64,000 nucleotides of DNA from Rosistilla oblonga (GTDB taxonomy: Bacteria; Planctomycetota; Planctomycetia; Pirellulales; Pirellulaceae): NCBI RefSeq assembly GCF_007751715.1, contig NZ_CP036292.1, forward strand, positions 3,162,001 through 3,226,000, in the 5' to 3' direction. A program made the translations under genes and the position numbers. Below the pieces are notes generated by a model that saw only the letters and a list, made by a program, of their open reading frames with translations, made no database searches and had not been told where the DNA came from. This document shows, one piece after another, positions 27,345 through 38,600 of this stretch (position 1 is the first letter of the stretch; each line of letters opens with the position of its first letter).

Positions 27345-28919
27345 TTATTGACCGCCAAACGAGGCACCGCGAATTCCGTCGCCGTCGGTGTAGTCTTGCG
27401 GTGCATCGAGTCCGCCGGTCAGCAGCAGGCCGTCAACCTTTGCGTTGGCTTGAGCCAACTGGCCCTTGGCTTCGATGAATCGCATCATCGAATCGTAGTA
27501 GCTGCGGCGAACGATCAAGACCTGCAAGAACTCGAGTTCGCCCGCTTTGTAGCCCTCTTCGGACAGTTCCAGACTCTTGGTCGCTTGCGGGATGATCTCT
27601 TGTTGATACTTTTGCACCGACGCCATCGTGGCGTCGTAATCTTGAGCGGTCCGGGCCAAACGCGACTTGATCGATTGTTCAACCCGTTTGACGTTCTGCA
27701 CCGCGCGGCGATAGTCGGCGTAGGCGGCGGAGATGTTCCCCGCGTTTTTGTTCCAAACCGGAATCGGGGCCGACAGTTGCACGTTGATCATTCCCGAATC
27801 GGTGCCGTTGTCGAATCCGGCTCCCAGTTGGCCGGTGACGTTTGGCGTCATCTGCACTTGCTGACGCTTCAGCAACGCAGCCTTCTCGCAGACCAAGGCG
27901 TTGGCAACCGACATCTCGGGGCTTTGCGCGACGATCGATCCGTAAGCCGTATCCCAATCGGGAGTGTGAGCCGGTGGTTCGAGTTCTGCTAACAATCGGG
28001 CTGGGGTGGATGTCGGTAGACCTGCGATCGCGGCGAGGTCCTGCCAAGCTCCGCGATAGGCAACCTCGGTCCGTTCGGCTGCCAGCGTGATTTCGCTGAG
28101 CATCGTCTGGGCCTGCAGGACTTCGATCAGCGTCCCTTCCTCTGCTTCTTGGCGTTGCGTCGCGACGTCGACACCGCGGCGCGCAACCGCTTCGAATTCA
28201 CGCGTCGCATCGAGCTGCTGTTGGGCGGCGAGAGCTTCGAAGAAGCGGATGCGAACGTCGGTTAAGACGCGGTACCGCTGTGTCTCGGTTTCCCATCGCT
28301 GTGCCGATGCGGTATGCGAAAGGACCGATCGGTTCAGTTCCAGTTTGTCGCCACGGACAAACTCCTGTTCGAGAAACAACAGATGTTGGTCGGTTTGTTC
28401 GTCGGCCAGCTGTTGCGCCGAATAGCCCATCGTTGGGTTGGGACGCACGCCGACTTGGCGGCGCAGGCCAGCCGCTTTGTTGTTTGCGGCGTAGGCCGCA
28501 GCGATCGATGGATTATTGCTGAGCGCCAACTGCTCCAGATCTGCCAGCGTGTAGGCTGGCCCGTTGTAGATCGTGTTATCCGCGGGAACGACCACCGAAT
28601 CGTTGGTTGGGAATGCCGCTTGGGGAGCGTCGACGGCTGCGGGCACCAACTGGACTGTCGCGGTTGGCTGGGCCGCAGTTGGAATCTCGGTGGCATCTGC
28701 AGCGGCGTCCGATTCGGTCGCCTGCTGCCCGAAGCGGTAGGCTACCGTTTCGATCACCGGTTTGTTTGCTACCGCTGGGCCGCCGGCAGATTCCGCAGCG
28801 ACATAACCTTCGTTTGCGGGGGCTTCGTTTTGGGCGACCCGAGGTTTGGGGCCGGTCCCGGCGCAGCCAGCCAGCGAAAGGGCCAAACAGCTCGTCAAAC
28901 AGGTTGTGAAGCGTTTCAT
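27345..28919 (-). CDS. TolC-family outer membrane efflux lipoprotein
   Basis: 524 residues. The signal peptide ends in a lipobox (LALSLAGCAG, Cys19), so the mature protein should be lipid-anchored. An unusually long low-complexity region (about 25-130, Ala/Pro/Thr/Val rich) precedes the TolC fold. The OEP repeats begin YTLADLEQLALSNNPSIAAAYAANNKAAG and QVGVRPNPTMGYSAQQ, and the second repeat is LAELEPPAHTPDWDTAYGSIVAQSPEMSVANALV. Long coiled-coil helices with periodic Ala/Gln/Glu follow, ending SLELSEEGYKAGELEFLQVLIVRRSYYDSMM. It should form the trimeric outer-membrane tunnel for the adaptor and MacB-like transporter encoded downstream. Confidence 0.92.
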   Translation of the reverse strand: MKRFTTCLTSCLALSLAGCAGTGPKPRVAQNEAPANEGYVAAESAGGPAVANKPVIETVAYRFGQQATESDAAADATEIPTAAQPTATVQLVPAAVDAPQAAFPTNDSVVVPADNTIYNGPAYTLADLEQLALSNNPSIAAAYAANNKAAGLRRQVGVRPNPTMGYSAQQLADEQTDQHLLFLEQEFVRGDKLELNRSVLSHTASAQRWETETQRYRVLTDVRIRFFEALAAQQQLDATREFEAVARRGVDVATQRQEAEEGTLIEVLQAQTMLSEITLAAERTEVAYRGAWQDLAAIAGLPTSTPARLLAELEPPAHTPDWDTAYGSIVAQSPEMSVANALVCEKAALLKRQQVQMTPNVTGQLGAGFDNGTDSGMINVQLSAPIPVWNKNAGNISAAYADYRRAVQNVKRVEQSIKSRLARTAQDYDATMASVQKYQQEIIPQATKSLELSEEGYKAGELEFLQVLIVRRSYYDSMMRFIEAKGQLAQANAKVDGLLLTGGLDAPQDYTDGDGIRGASFGGQ

Positions 28920-29231
28920 AGCATCCTTGCCAATGGTCGAGGTAGAGGGAGCGACGAAGTTGGGCCAGCTGCCTTTGCTATCCCGGATCGTTATGTTCGT
29001 CGCGAGTCTCTCGTTGAGCGTTATCGGTTTGACTGTCTCAAACCTGAGGTCCGGTGCGACCGGGAGCGGGAAACGGCTAGGGCTCGGGGCGTCGAACCCC
29101 GTCGACCGTCACAGCTTGACAACGGCACCACCGGGATGTGGGGGAGGGTCCTGCAAGAGCTTGCAGCAACTGGAGCCGCTTGCCGCATGAGAGCGGTGGT
29201 TGCGAAAGAGGAATGGGCTGGGGCGGCGCAT
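28920..29231. other. Short intergenic stretch between groEL terminator and TolC-like gene
   Basis: About 310 bp. It must contain the promoter of the exporter gene set on the minus strand. I see no gene or structured element here that I can support. Confidence 0.4.
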
Positions 29232-29263
29232 AAAAAAACCTCAGCCTATTGAGGGCTGAGGTT
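29232..29263 (-). terminator. Intrinsic terminator of groEL
   Basis: AACCTCAGCC (29237-29246) and GGCTGAGGTT (29254-29263) form a perfect 10-bp stem with a 7-nt loop. Read on the minus strand the stem is followed by seven T residues. It lies 34 bp beyond the groEL stop codon, a classical rho-independent terminator. Confidence 0.9.
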
Positions 29264-29296
29264 TCGCAAAATGAAGTTAGCGTTGCCGCGTGTTCA

Positions 29297-30919
<1,623 letters not shown>

Positions 30920-31050
30920 CTAATCGCTCCAAATAGATGGTGTTTAGGTTGTTCGTTGATAAATGGAAGAGGGATCTGCGTGGTCCGCAATGCCATTAAC
31001 TGTGTCGACGGCTTGCCGGTTGCATCCGTCCCTCGCTGCGACGCGGCAGA

Positions 31051-31371
31051 CTAGCCTTCGATGACGGCCAAAATGTCGTCTTCACGCATCAACAGGTATT
31101 CTTGGTCTTGAGTTTCGACGGTCTCGCCAGCGTAGCTGCTGAAGATCACGCGATCGCCAACTGCCACTTGAGACGCTGCTCGCGTGCCATCGTCCAACAG
31201 CTTGCCGTCGCCCAAAGCGACAACAGTTCCGCGGGCGGGCTTCTCTTGTGCCGAACCCGGCAACACGATTCCACCAGCGGTGGTCTCTTCGGATTCTTCA
31301 CGTTGCACGACCAAACGATCGCCGAGCGGTTGCAGTCCAATCTTTGTCTTCGATTTTGTTGCTGCTGCCAT
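31051..31371 (-). CDS. groS: 10-kDa co-chaperonin GroES
   Basis: 106 residues from the ATG at 31371; GGAGG lies 10 nt upstream. An in-frame GTG at 31380 directly abuts the GGAGG and is too close. Motifs: LGDRLVVQREESEETTAGGIVLPGSAQEKPARGTVVALG with the mobile-loop Gly-Gly-Ile-Val-Leu, then VGDRVIFSSYAGE and LLMREDDILAVIEG. The N-terminus has an extra basic extension (MAAATKSKTKIGLQ) relative to E. coli GroES. It caps the GroEL chamber and is the first gene of the pair. Confidence 0.97.
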   Translation of the reverse strand: MAAATKSKTKIGLQPLGDRLVVQREESEETTAGGIVLPGSAQEKPARGTVVALGDGKLLDDGTRAASQVAVGDRVIFSSYAGETVETQDQEYLLMREDDILAVIEG

Positions 31372-31777
31372 TTCCGTCACACCTCCAGAACGGTTGAGTC
31401 AAATTTCATTATCAGTCAATGGCGCGGTCCAATCTCCCCGACGGTGCGGGGTCAGACTAGACCGGTACCAGTTGGCACTCAAAATGCGTTTGCTGCCACC
31501 ATAAGCAATCGCTGTGCCAAACGCCTTTTCCGGCCGCCGGAAACCGAGCGAAGCCGAAAAAGCCCGTGTTTCGCGGGACAAGTCGAGCGACGCAAGTTTT
31601 TGTGCGATCGATCCGACACGCTTTGATGGCGGTTGCTGTCAACTTGGCAGCGTGACACAGGAGACGTTTCTTTGCGTTGCGACATGCGCGTCGCCAGTTG
31701 CTGACCAGCCGGCACCGCTGCGGCAACATCGGTCCCGCGGTGTTGCGGCCGTCTCGGCGGCTGCGTAGGCTGATCTG
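31372..31777. other. Divergent upstream region of groES and an esterase
   Basis: About 400 bp with no supported gene. It must hold the groES promoter (minus) and the esterase promoter (plus). A TTGGCACTC at 31472-31480 resembles half of the heat-shock CIRCE operator, but its partner arm (tgctgccac, 31491-31499) is poor. Confidence 0.4.
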
Positions 31778-32686
31778 ATGAACATTCATCAACTGACATC
31801 TGCCGTGCTTCTTGGCGTTCTGGCAATTGGCGCGGTCGCCGCGGCGGAGGATTCCCAGGATCGCGAGCCGGCGGAGTATTCGGTCCGCTTCGATCTGGCA
31901 TATAAGACCGAGGGCGATCAGTCGCTGTTGGCCGACGTCTACCAGCCGGCGGGCGTCGTCGACAGCTGTCCCATCGTTTTGGTGGTTCACGGCGGGGCTT
32001 GGATGAGTGGCGACAAAGCGTTGCCGGCAACCTACGCGCGAATGTTCGCCCAGCACGGGATCGCGGCGGTTTCGATCAATTATCGCCTGGCACCAGCTCA
32101 TAAGTTCCCCGCTCAATTGGACGACGTCCGCGCCGCGTTGGCGTGGGTTCACGATCACGCGGAGGAGAATCGCTGGGATTTGAAGCGGCTTGGCTTGTTC
32201 GGCTACAGTGCCGGTGCCCACCTCAGCTGCATGATCGCGATGCTGGACGACGAACCGGCGGAGACCGTTGCCAAAACGACGCAGTTGTCGGCTGACGATT
32301 TGTGCTGGGGCAAGCTGCCTCGCCCGCTGGCTGTCGTCGCCGGCGGGACCCCAGCCGATTTCCGCGATCTGCCGCTGGACAATTCGCTGTTGGCCTACTT
32401 CTTCGGCGGCACGCGACGCGAACGTCCCGAGGCTTATGAATTTGGGTCGCCCGCGGTTTTGGTGAGCGGCGGCGATCCGCCGACGCTCTTTTATCATGGC
32501 ACCCGCGACCTGTTGGTTCCGATCGCCGGTGCCGAATCGCTTTTCCAACGCCAACAGAAATTGAAGATCGACAGCGAGTTTGTCCGCGTCGAGGGGCTGG
32601 GGCATCTGTTGTCGTTCATGGACGCCGGGGCCCGGGCGAATGTGCTGAGATTTATGAAATCCCACCTGTCGCCCGCGGCCGATTGA
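31778..32686 (+). CDS. Secreted alpha/beta-hydrolase (esterase/lipase, BD-FAE-like)
   Basis: 302 residues with a signal peptide (LTSAVLLGVLAIGAVAAAE). The oxyanion-hole motif HGGAWMSGDK, the strand INYRLAPAHKFPAQLDDVRAAL, the nucleophile elbow GYSAGAHLSC (Ser), an acid candidate in HGTRDLLVP (Asp) and the catalytic His in EGLGHLLSF complete the triad order of the hormone-sensitive-lipase/feruloyl-esterase-like group. It probably deacylates a polysaccharide or a small ester outside the cytoplasm. There is no operon partner; the next gene is convergent, with only 32 bp between stop codons. Confidence 0.92.
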   Translation: MNIHQLTSAVLLGVLAIGAVAAAEDSQDREPAEYSVRFDLAYKTEGDQSLLADVYQPAGVVDSCPIVLVVHGGAWMSGDKALPATYARMFAQHGIAAVSINYRLAPAHKFPAQLDDVRAALAWVHDHAEENRWDLKRLGLFGYSAGAHLSCMIAMLDDEPAETVAKTTQLSADDLCWGKLPRPLAVVAGGTPADFRDLPLDNSLLAYFFGGTRRERPEAYEFGSPAVLVSGGDPPTLFYHGTRDLLVPIAGAESLFQRQQKLKIDSEFVRVEGLGHLLSFMDAGARANVLRFMKSHLSPAAD

Positions 32687-32718
32687 CGCTGTCGTTGCCC
32701 GCGGTTGGGCCAGGTCGC

Positions 32719-33798
32719 TTATTGGCTGGAGACCGTTTGGATCTCGCCACCGCCGCGAGTCCAGCTGGCGTGCCATGCATTGAGATCGATCGTGTCGCTG
32801 ACGTTGCGGACGCTTCCGTCGACCAGGCAAACGACGGCGACACCAGGGTGGTAGCTGCGAGCCGCTGTCATCTTCGACGAACCGACCACCATGTCGGGGA
32901 CCTCGCTGTTGGGCGTCAGGCTGCCGTTCATGACGGGGCCGCTGGGAACACTGCCCCGCAGCCAGTAGTGGTTTCGATCTCCACGCCACGACGTGATGCT
33001 CCCTTGCACTCCGCTGAGTCCGCTCGAATTGGCGAGATTCACGGTCGCGACGTCGACTGTCGACGTGTTGGCGCGGTATTGGCGGACGTCTTGGATCGGC
33101 GTTGGCGAAGCGATGTCGGTGCCGACTCCGATCGTCGTCTCGGCAAACGCGATCGTGTTGCTGGTCCCATCGATTACGTCGCGGAATTTGATCTTCGATC
33201 CGATCCAGCACAATCCGTTCGATGGCGTGCCGTTGCCCGGATGGAACGCGCCGTCCATCCCGCTCCCTTGGTTCATCGCATAACTGGTTCCCGCGACGTC
33301 GATCACCGTCCCCGAGGGTAGAGTCATCGAGTGCAGGTCGGCTCCGACATCGCTGGGACATTCAAACGTGGGGACGCGCGTCGCCGCTGCGGTTCGCAAT
33401 TCCAGGGGGAGATCTGCGATCGCCGGATGGCCCATGTAGATGTTGAAATCGATAAGGTTCTGCAGGTTCTCTTGTTCCACGTAAGCCAGCAGCTTGGCAA
33501 ACGGCGAGAAGTCGGCGGGATAGCCACCGGTATAGGACCAGCCGTTGTTCGGGAAGGCTTCGTTATAGGTCGACGCGTAGTTGTGCAACGCCAAGCCGAG
33601 CTGCTTCATATTGTTGCCGCACTGCATCCGCCGAGCGGCTTCGCGGGCCGCTTGCACGGCTGGCAGCAACAAGCCGACTAGGATGCCGATGATCGCGATC
33701 ACGACAAGCAGTTCGACCAAGGTAAAGCCAGCGGTTTTCCGCTGCTTGGCGGTGGAGAGTGTTTTGAAACGATCGTTAAAGAGGAAGCTAGTCGCCAT
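32719..33798 (-). CDS. DUF1559 protein with prepilin-type N-terminus
   Basis: 359 residues from the ATG at 33798 (a GTG directly upstream is also in frame). The N-terminus carries the prepilin signal KTAGFTLVELLVVIAIIGIL: cleavage after Gly with Phe+1 and Glu+5, then a hydrophobic helix continuing LLLPAVQAAREAARRMQCGNNMKQLGLALHNY, the DUF1559 entry motif. The rest is the large beta-rich SBP_bac_10/DUF1559 domain (FECPSDVG, SYAMNQGSGMDGAFHP, FRDVIDGTSNTIAFAE) ending HPGVAVVCLVDGSVRNVSDTI. The family is massively expanded in planctomycetes and thought to form extracellular pseudopilin-like structures; the function is not established. It is a single gene. Confidence 0.95.
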   Translation of the reverse strand: MATSFLFNDRFKTLSTAKQRKTAGFTLVELLVVIAIIGILVGLLLPAVQAAREAARRMQCGNNMKQLGLALHNYASTYNEAFPNNGWSYTGGYPADFSPFAKLLAYVEQENLQNLIDFNIYMGHPAIADLPLELRTAAATRVPTFECPSDVGADLHSMTLPSGTVIDVAGTSYAMNQGSGMDGAFHPGNGTPSNGLCWIGSKIKFRDVIDGTSNTIAFAETTIGVGTDIASPTPIQDVRQYRANTSTVDVATVNLANSSGLSGVQGSITSWRGDRNHYWLRGSVPSGPVMNGSLTPNSEVPDMVVGSSKMTAARSYHPGVAVVCLVDGSVRNVSDTIDLNAWHASWTRGGGEIQTVSSQ

Positions 33799-34520
33799 CA
33801 CAGAGGATCCTTGCAGGGATTGCTAAACGGGTAGATCGCCACCGGCTGTGAATCAACCGTGGCGAAAGAATCCGAGCGTGGCTGGCTGAGGACCGTCGTT
33901 TCCTTGGCTTGCTGCGTCGTCGCTATTCATGCTGATATTACGAATCAGTCTCAATTAGAATATTCTGTGCTGCCCAAAATGCACAAGAGGTCAACACTGC
34001 TGCGCCGCCAGATTTATGGTGCGGCTGGGGCGACTGGCGGCTGAATGCTGGCGGTGCCGCGACACTTTGACCCCGGTGCGGCGGCGGCGTTTACCCTTAC
34101 CAATCTAGCGGAGCTCTGATAGATTGCGGTATCAACCCGGGCGACGCGGCTGGAATCAGGTCGCCGAGTCCCGATTTGACAGCTATACTTCAATTTGACG
34201 CACATATGGCAATTTCGAGTCCTTAACGGATCGACTGCTGCCTTTTAAGTGCCCCTATGGTTATGATCGTGTTTAGTTGAAGATGCACGGAAGCAATCGC
34301 CCCACCCGCCAATCCAAGGCTTGCCGCAGATGGATCTCGCATCCTCCAGGCAGCCTGCCGACAGGATGTCGCCGATTGCGAGCCACCCTCCCCACCTCCG
34401 GTTGCACCGAACCTTCCAATCTAATATTCGCGAGGCGTTGCAATCTCTCGCGATGCTAACTTTGGTAATCCCTTGATCCCAAAATTGAATCACCTGCCCC
34501 GCTGCTTGGGGCGGCCAGAA
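33799..34520. other. Intergenic region with no supported gene
   Basis: About 720 bp between the divergent DUF1559 and lipoprotein genes. The lower local GC around 33930-33975 (attcatgctgatattacg, tcaattagaatattct) is compatible with promoters. No RNA gene or repeat was recognised. A 5-bp hairpin (GCCCC/GGGGC, 34496-34512) ends 8 nt before the lipoprotein ATG. Confidence 0.45.
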
Positions 34521-35639
34521 ATGTCACAATTTGCTTCGGCCGAAGCGAGCCCGCGATCGCCGTTTGCGTTGCGTTGTGCGGCGAGAACGTTTGGCCTTGT
34601 CATATTGACTCTGTTGGTTGCCGGTTGCGGCCGCAGCGATCAGATCACCAGCTACACCATTCCTACCACGGTTCCCGAATCGTTGGTCCAGCAGGATCGG
34701 ATGTTGGGCGGAATTGTGCCCGGGACCGAAAAGGTGTGGTTCTACAAATTGGTCTCCGACGTCGATTCGGTCAGCGCGATCGAAGCTCCTTTTAAAGAGT
34801 GGGTCCAGCAGCTGAAGTACGAAGACGGCACGCCGCAGTTGGACGTTCCCGAGGATTGGAAACGGATCGCACCTGGGATGATGCAACACGCCAAGTTCCA
34901 GATCCCCGCCGGGGAACGGATGATCGAGATGAGCGTGGCTGAACTCGGGCGAAACGGTGACTGGGACGAACAGGTTCTGGCGAACGTCAATCGCTGGCGC
35001 GGCCAGATGGCGTTGCCTCCAGAGACTGAAAAGTACGCCGGCGGCGAAGCGTTGCAGTTGGACGATCCACCTTCGGATGCTCAAGCGATCTGGGTCAGCA
35101 TCGACGGCGTCTTTAAGTCGGGTCCTTCGATGGGAGGCCGTCCGCCGATGGCGGGTGCTGGCGGGATGGCTCCCCCAGCGTCAGCTCCGGTTGCCGCGGC
35201 GACACCGCCGGCCGCAGCGAAATACGAATATGAACTTCCCGAAGGCTGGACCGTAGGAAGCGCTGGCGGGATGCGCTTAGCTGCCTTTAACGTCGAGACC
35301 GACGAGGGCGCGGCCGAGGTCACGATGATCGAAGCCGGCGGCGACGTCGAGGCGAACATCGGGATGTGGGTGAGCCAAGTCAATGCGGAGAGCAAGCCGG
35401 ACGATGCCGCGGCAGTGCTCGAAGCTGGCGAAGAGGTCACCGTGATGGGAATCACCGGCACCCGCTTCCGTCTGTACGGCGAAGAGGGCGGGGAGAAAGC
35501 TATCGATGTGACGATGGTCCCGCTGGAAGGCGGATCGAGCTTGTTCATCAAGATGACCGGCGCCCCGGCGGCGGTGAAAGCGGCCGATAAGCCGCTGACG
35601 GAGTTCCTGCATACAATTAAACCATCGGCCAACGGCTAA
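34521..35639 (+). CDS. Lipoprotein of unknown function
   Basis: 372 residues from the ATG at 34521. A basic N-terminus and hydrophobic segment end in the lipobox VILTLLVAGCGR, so the protein should be lipid-anchored. Two similar-sized domains follow, with a Gly/Pro/Ala linker between them (GGRPPMAGAGGMAPPASAP, about 210-235). The first (about 65-205) contains KVWFYKLVSDVDSVSAIEAPFKEWVQQL, and the second (about 238-370) YELPEGWTVGSAGGMRLAAFNVE through LEGGSSLFIKMTGAPAAVKAAD; both show '...W.....M....F.i' spacing that hints at an internal duplication. It sits 46 bp upstream of the ResB-CcsA gene and is likely co-transcribed, which makes a part in cytochrome c maturation possible. No family name could be given. 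Confidence 0.82.
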   Translation: MSQFASAEASPRSPFALRCAARTFGLVILTLLVAGCGRSDQITSYTIPTTVPESLVQQDRMLGGIVPGTEKVWFYKLVSDVDSVSAIEAPFKEWVQQLKYEDGTPQLDVPEDWKRIAPGMMQHAKFQIPAGERMIEMSVAELGRNGDWDEQVLANVNRWRGQMALPPETEKYAGGEALQLDDPPSDAQAIWVSIDGVFKSGPSMGGRPPMAGAGGMAPPASAPVAAATPPAAAKYEYELPEGWTVGSAGGMRLAAFNVETDEGAAEVTMIEAGGDVEANIGMWVSQVNAESKPDDAAAVLEAGEEVTVMGITGTRFRLYGEEGGEKAIDVTMVPLEGGSSLFIKMTGAPAAVKAADKPLTEFLHTIKPSANG

Positions 35640-35685
35640 TAAAGCCAGCCTTCCGCCGACAGCAATTCAATACAAGGGTCCTCCC

Positions 35686-38600
35686 ATGGCAACCGCAACT
35701 GCAGATCGCAACCGCGATACGGGACTGGAAATCAACGCATCGGTGATGTCGGTGCTCACGTTTTTAGGTTCGCTGAAGTGGACCGTGGCGTTGTTTGCAC
35801 TTTCGATCGTGATCATCTTGGCCGGCACGCTGGCTCAAGATGAAATGAACATGCAGCAAGTCAAAGACGCCTACTTCACCAGCTGGGTGAGCCGCGTTTA
35901 CATCGACGATTTTGTCCCCCAGCCGTTCTACTTTCACGAACATCGTATCGGGGCCAATTCGTTGATGCCCGACGGTGCCTGGTTCCCCTTCCCCGGCGGC
36001 AAACTTATCGGGTTTGCACTGCTGATCAACTTGATCGCTGCCAAGATCACGCGGTTCCATATCCGTGCGACAGGTACGCGGTTGGTCGCCGGAATCGCTG
36101 TCTGTGCCGTCGGCGTGGGCGTCCTGTTAGCGATCGTGTTTGGTGCTTCCAACGCCGAAGGATTGCAGGGGCAACCGCCTTCGTACCCGATGGTTTGGTA
36201 TGGGCTGTGCGCGATGGTCTTCCTGTCGCTGGCCGGATCGGTCGCCGGGATCGTCTCTGCGCCGCGCCGCGGTTGGAAATACGCGTTTGGAGTTCTGGCG
36301 ATCCTGTTTGGTGCCGGAGCGATCGCGATCCTGCTGGGGTTCACGATCGGCGAACCGGGGCTGCGGATCGTTTGGCAGATGGCTAAGGGCCTTGGCGTAG
36401 CCAGCATCCTGTTGGTGGGATGCCTGTTGCTGTTTGGTCAGCAAGGTGGCAATCTGTTGCTGCACTTCGGCGTCGCGCTGTTGATGATCGGCCAGTTTGC
36501 CTTTGGCGATCGCCAATTGGAACAACGATTGATTCTCTCGCAACGCGAATCGTCTAACACTTTGATTAACATGGACCAAGTCGAGCTTGCGTTCATGGAT
36601 AAATCGAAAGAAGGGGAGACGCAGGTGATTGCGATTCCCGATTCGATGCTGGCTTCGTACGAAGGAAGCGATTCGCGAATCAGCGATCCGCGTCTGCCGT
36701 TCGAGATCGAAGTCGTCGATTACATGCCCAATTCGCAAGTTACCGACGAGGGAGAGAATCCCGCCGACACGGGACTTGGTCTACGACTGGCTGTCAAAGA
36801 GGCAGCTCCGGTGGGCGGTGCCAGCGAAGGGACCAACATTGTATCGGCGTACGTCCGGTTTTATGCCAAGGGGCAGACCGAACCGCTGGGGACGTTCTTG
36901 GTGTCGCAATACCTGAACGATGCGGAAAAGCTGTTCAGCGGCGGTTCCTTCACCGACAGCTTTGATATCCTCGAAGCGAACGATAAAGAGTATGGCGTCG
37001 GTTTGCGTTACGCTCGTGTTCCCAAACCGTATTGGATCCAATTGTCAGAGGTTCGCCGCGTGAATTACAGCGGCACCGAGACGCCTCGCGATTACAGTTC
37101 CTTCATCCGAATCGTCGACCCCGAAACGGGCGAGGATCGCCAAGAGCGGATTTGGATGAACAACCCGCTGCGTTATCGTGGCGAGACGTTTTATCAATCG
37201 CAGTATTTGGAATCGCCCGGCGGATCCAAAGCGACAGTTTTGCAAGTCGTCCGCAACGAGGGCTGGTTGATTCCGTACGTCGCCTGCGGCATCGTCGGCT
37301 TGGGAATGATGGTCCACTTCATCGGAACCCTCGACCGATTTGTCGGTCGCCGCGAACGCGAAGAAAAAAAGAAACCGGCCCCCGAAAAGTCGGGCAGCCG
37401 CTGGCCGATCGTTGCCACGGTGGCGATCGTCGCGTTCTATCAGATCAGCATGTTGGTTCCACCGACAGTTTGGCAGAGCATGTCCAGTCGCGATTCGCAG
37501 GCTCGCGAGATGGACATGTACCAAGCCGGCGCGATCCCGATCATGTCGGGTGGCCGCGTGTTGCCGTTGGATCAATTTGCTCGCGACGCGATGAAACTGG
37601 TCAGCAACAAAGATTCGCTGCCCACGGCGAAGGCTCCGCAAGCGTTGGTCGATCGCGTCGGCAAGAAGCTGTCGGCGATGGAGTGGTTCTTCGAAGCGAT
37701 TGGAGACCGCGACGAGATCCTCGATTTCCCAATGATCCGGATCGACGCGACCGAGGTGCTTAGCGAAGTTGGTTTGTCCGAACGAACCGATAAACGCTAC
37801 AGCTTCCGCGAACTGCAACCTTCGTTTGGCAAGATCGAAACGATCGCCAAGGCGACCCGCGACAAGGAACCTCAATCGCTCAGCTTCAAAGAAAACGCGA
37901 TCATGCAATTGTATCGCCGCTTGAATCATTTCCTGATGGTCAAGCAGGTCTTCCGCGAACCGTTGCGAGTCGACGACTTGAGCGAGAAGGAGATCCCCGA
38001 AGGGATGTCGTTGCGAGATCTTCGCGAAGCGGTGTTGCGAGTCAACACGATGCAGGTTCGCGAAGTGTTACAAGTCGGCGGACCGGCGATCTTCCCACCG
38101 CAAGAAAACGCGGACAGCGAAATCGAAGGAACCCAGCCCGAGTGGAAGATGTACGCTCCGGCAGCGTTGGAAGCCTACGCAGCCGAACTGGACGATGCCG
38201 ATGCGGGGATTCCTGGGCTGGCAGGTTTCGACGCGATGCGAACCGCATACGAACAAGACGATCCGCAAGCGTTTAACGCGGGGCTGGAAACGATGTTGGC
38301 TTCGGTCGACGCTGCCAAACCTAGCAACATGCAGCCCTGGCGAGTCCGTTTGGAACGCTGGTTGGTCGGCACGCATTCGAGCGTCGCCGCATTCACCGTC
38401 TACGTGCTAGCGCTGCTGATCTCGCTGTATTGTTTGATGATCAAATCGCCGCGAGCGCAGCGGACTGCCTTCTATCTGATCGGTTGTTCGTTGGTCCTGC
38501 ACACCGTGATCCTCGTCGTTCGGATGATGATTACCGGTCGCGCTCCAGTGATCAATCTCTATTCGTCGGCGGTCTTCATCTCGTGGGCCGGTGTGCTGTT

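Noticed and set aside
31472-31499. CIRCE-like heat-shock operator upstream of groES (TTGGCACTC half-site)
   Set aside because: Left half matches 8 of 9 positions, but the right arm (tgctgccac) does not form the required inverted repeat at the right distance, and it is about 100 bp from the start codon.
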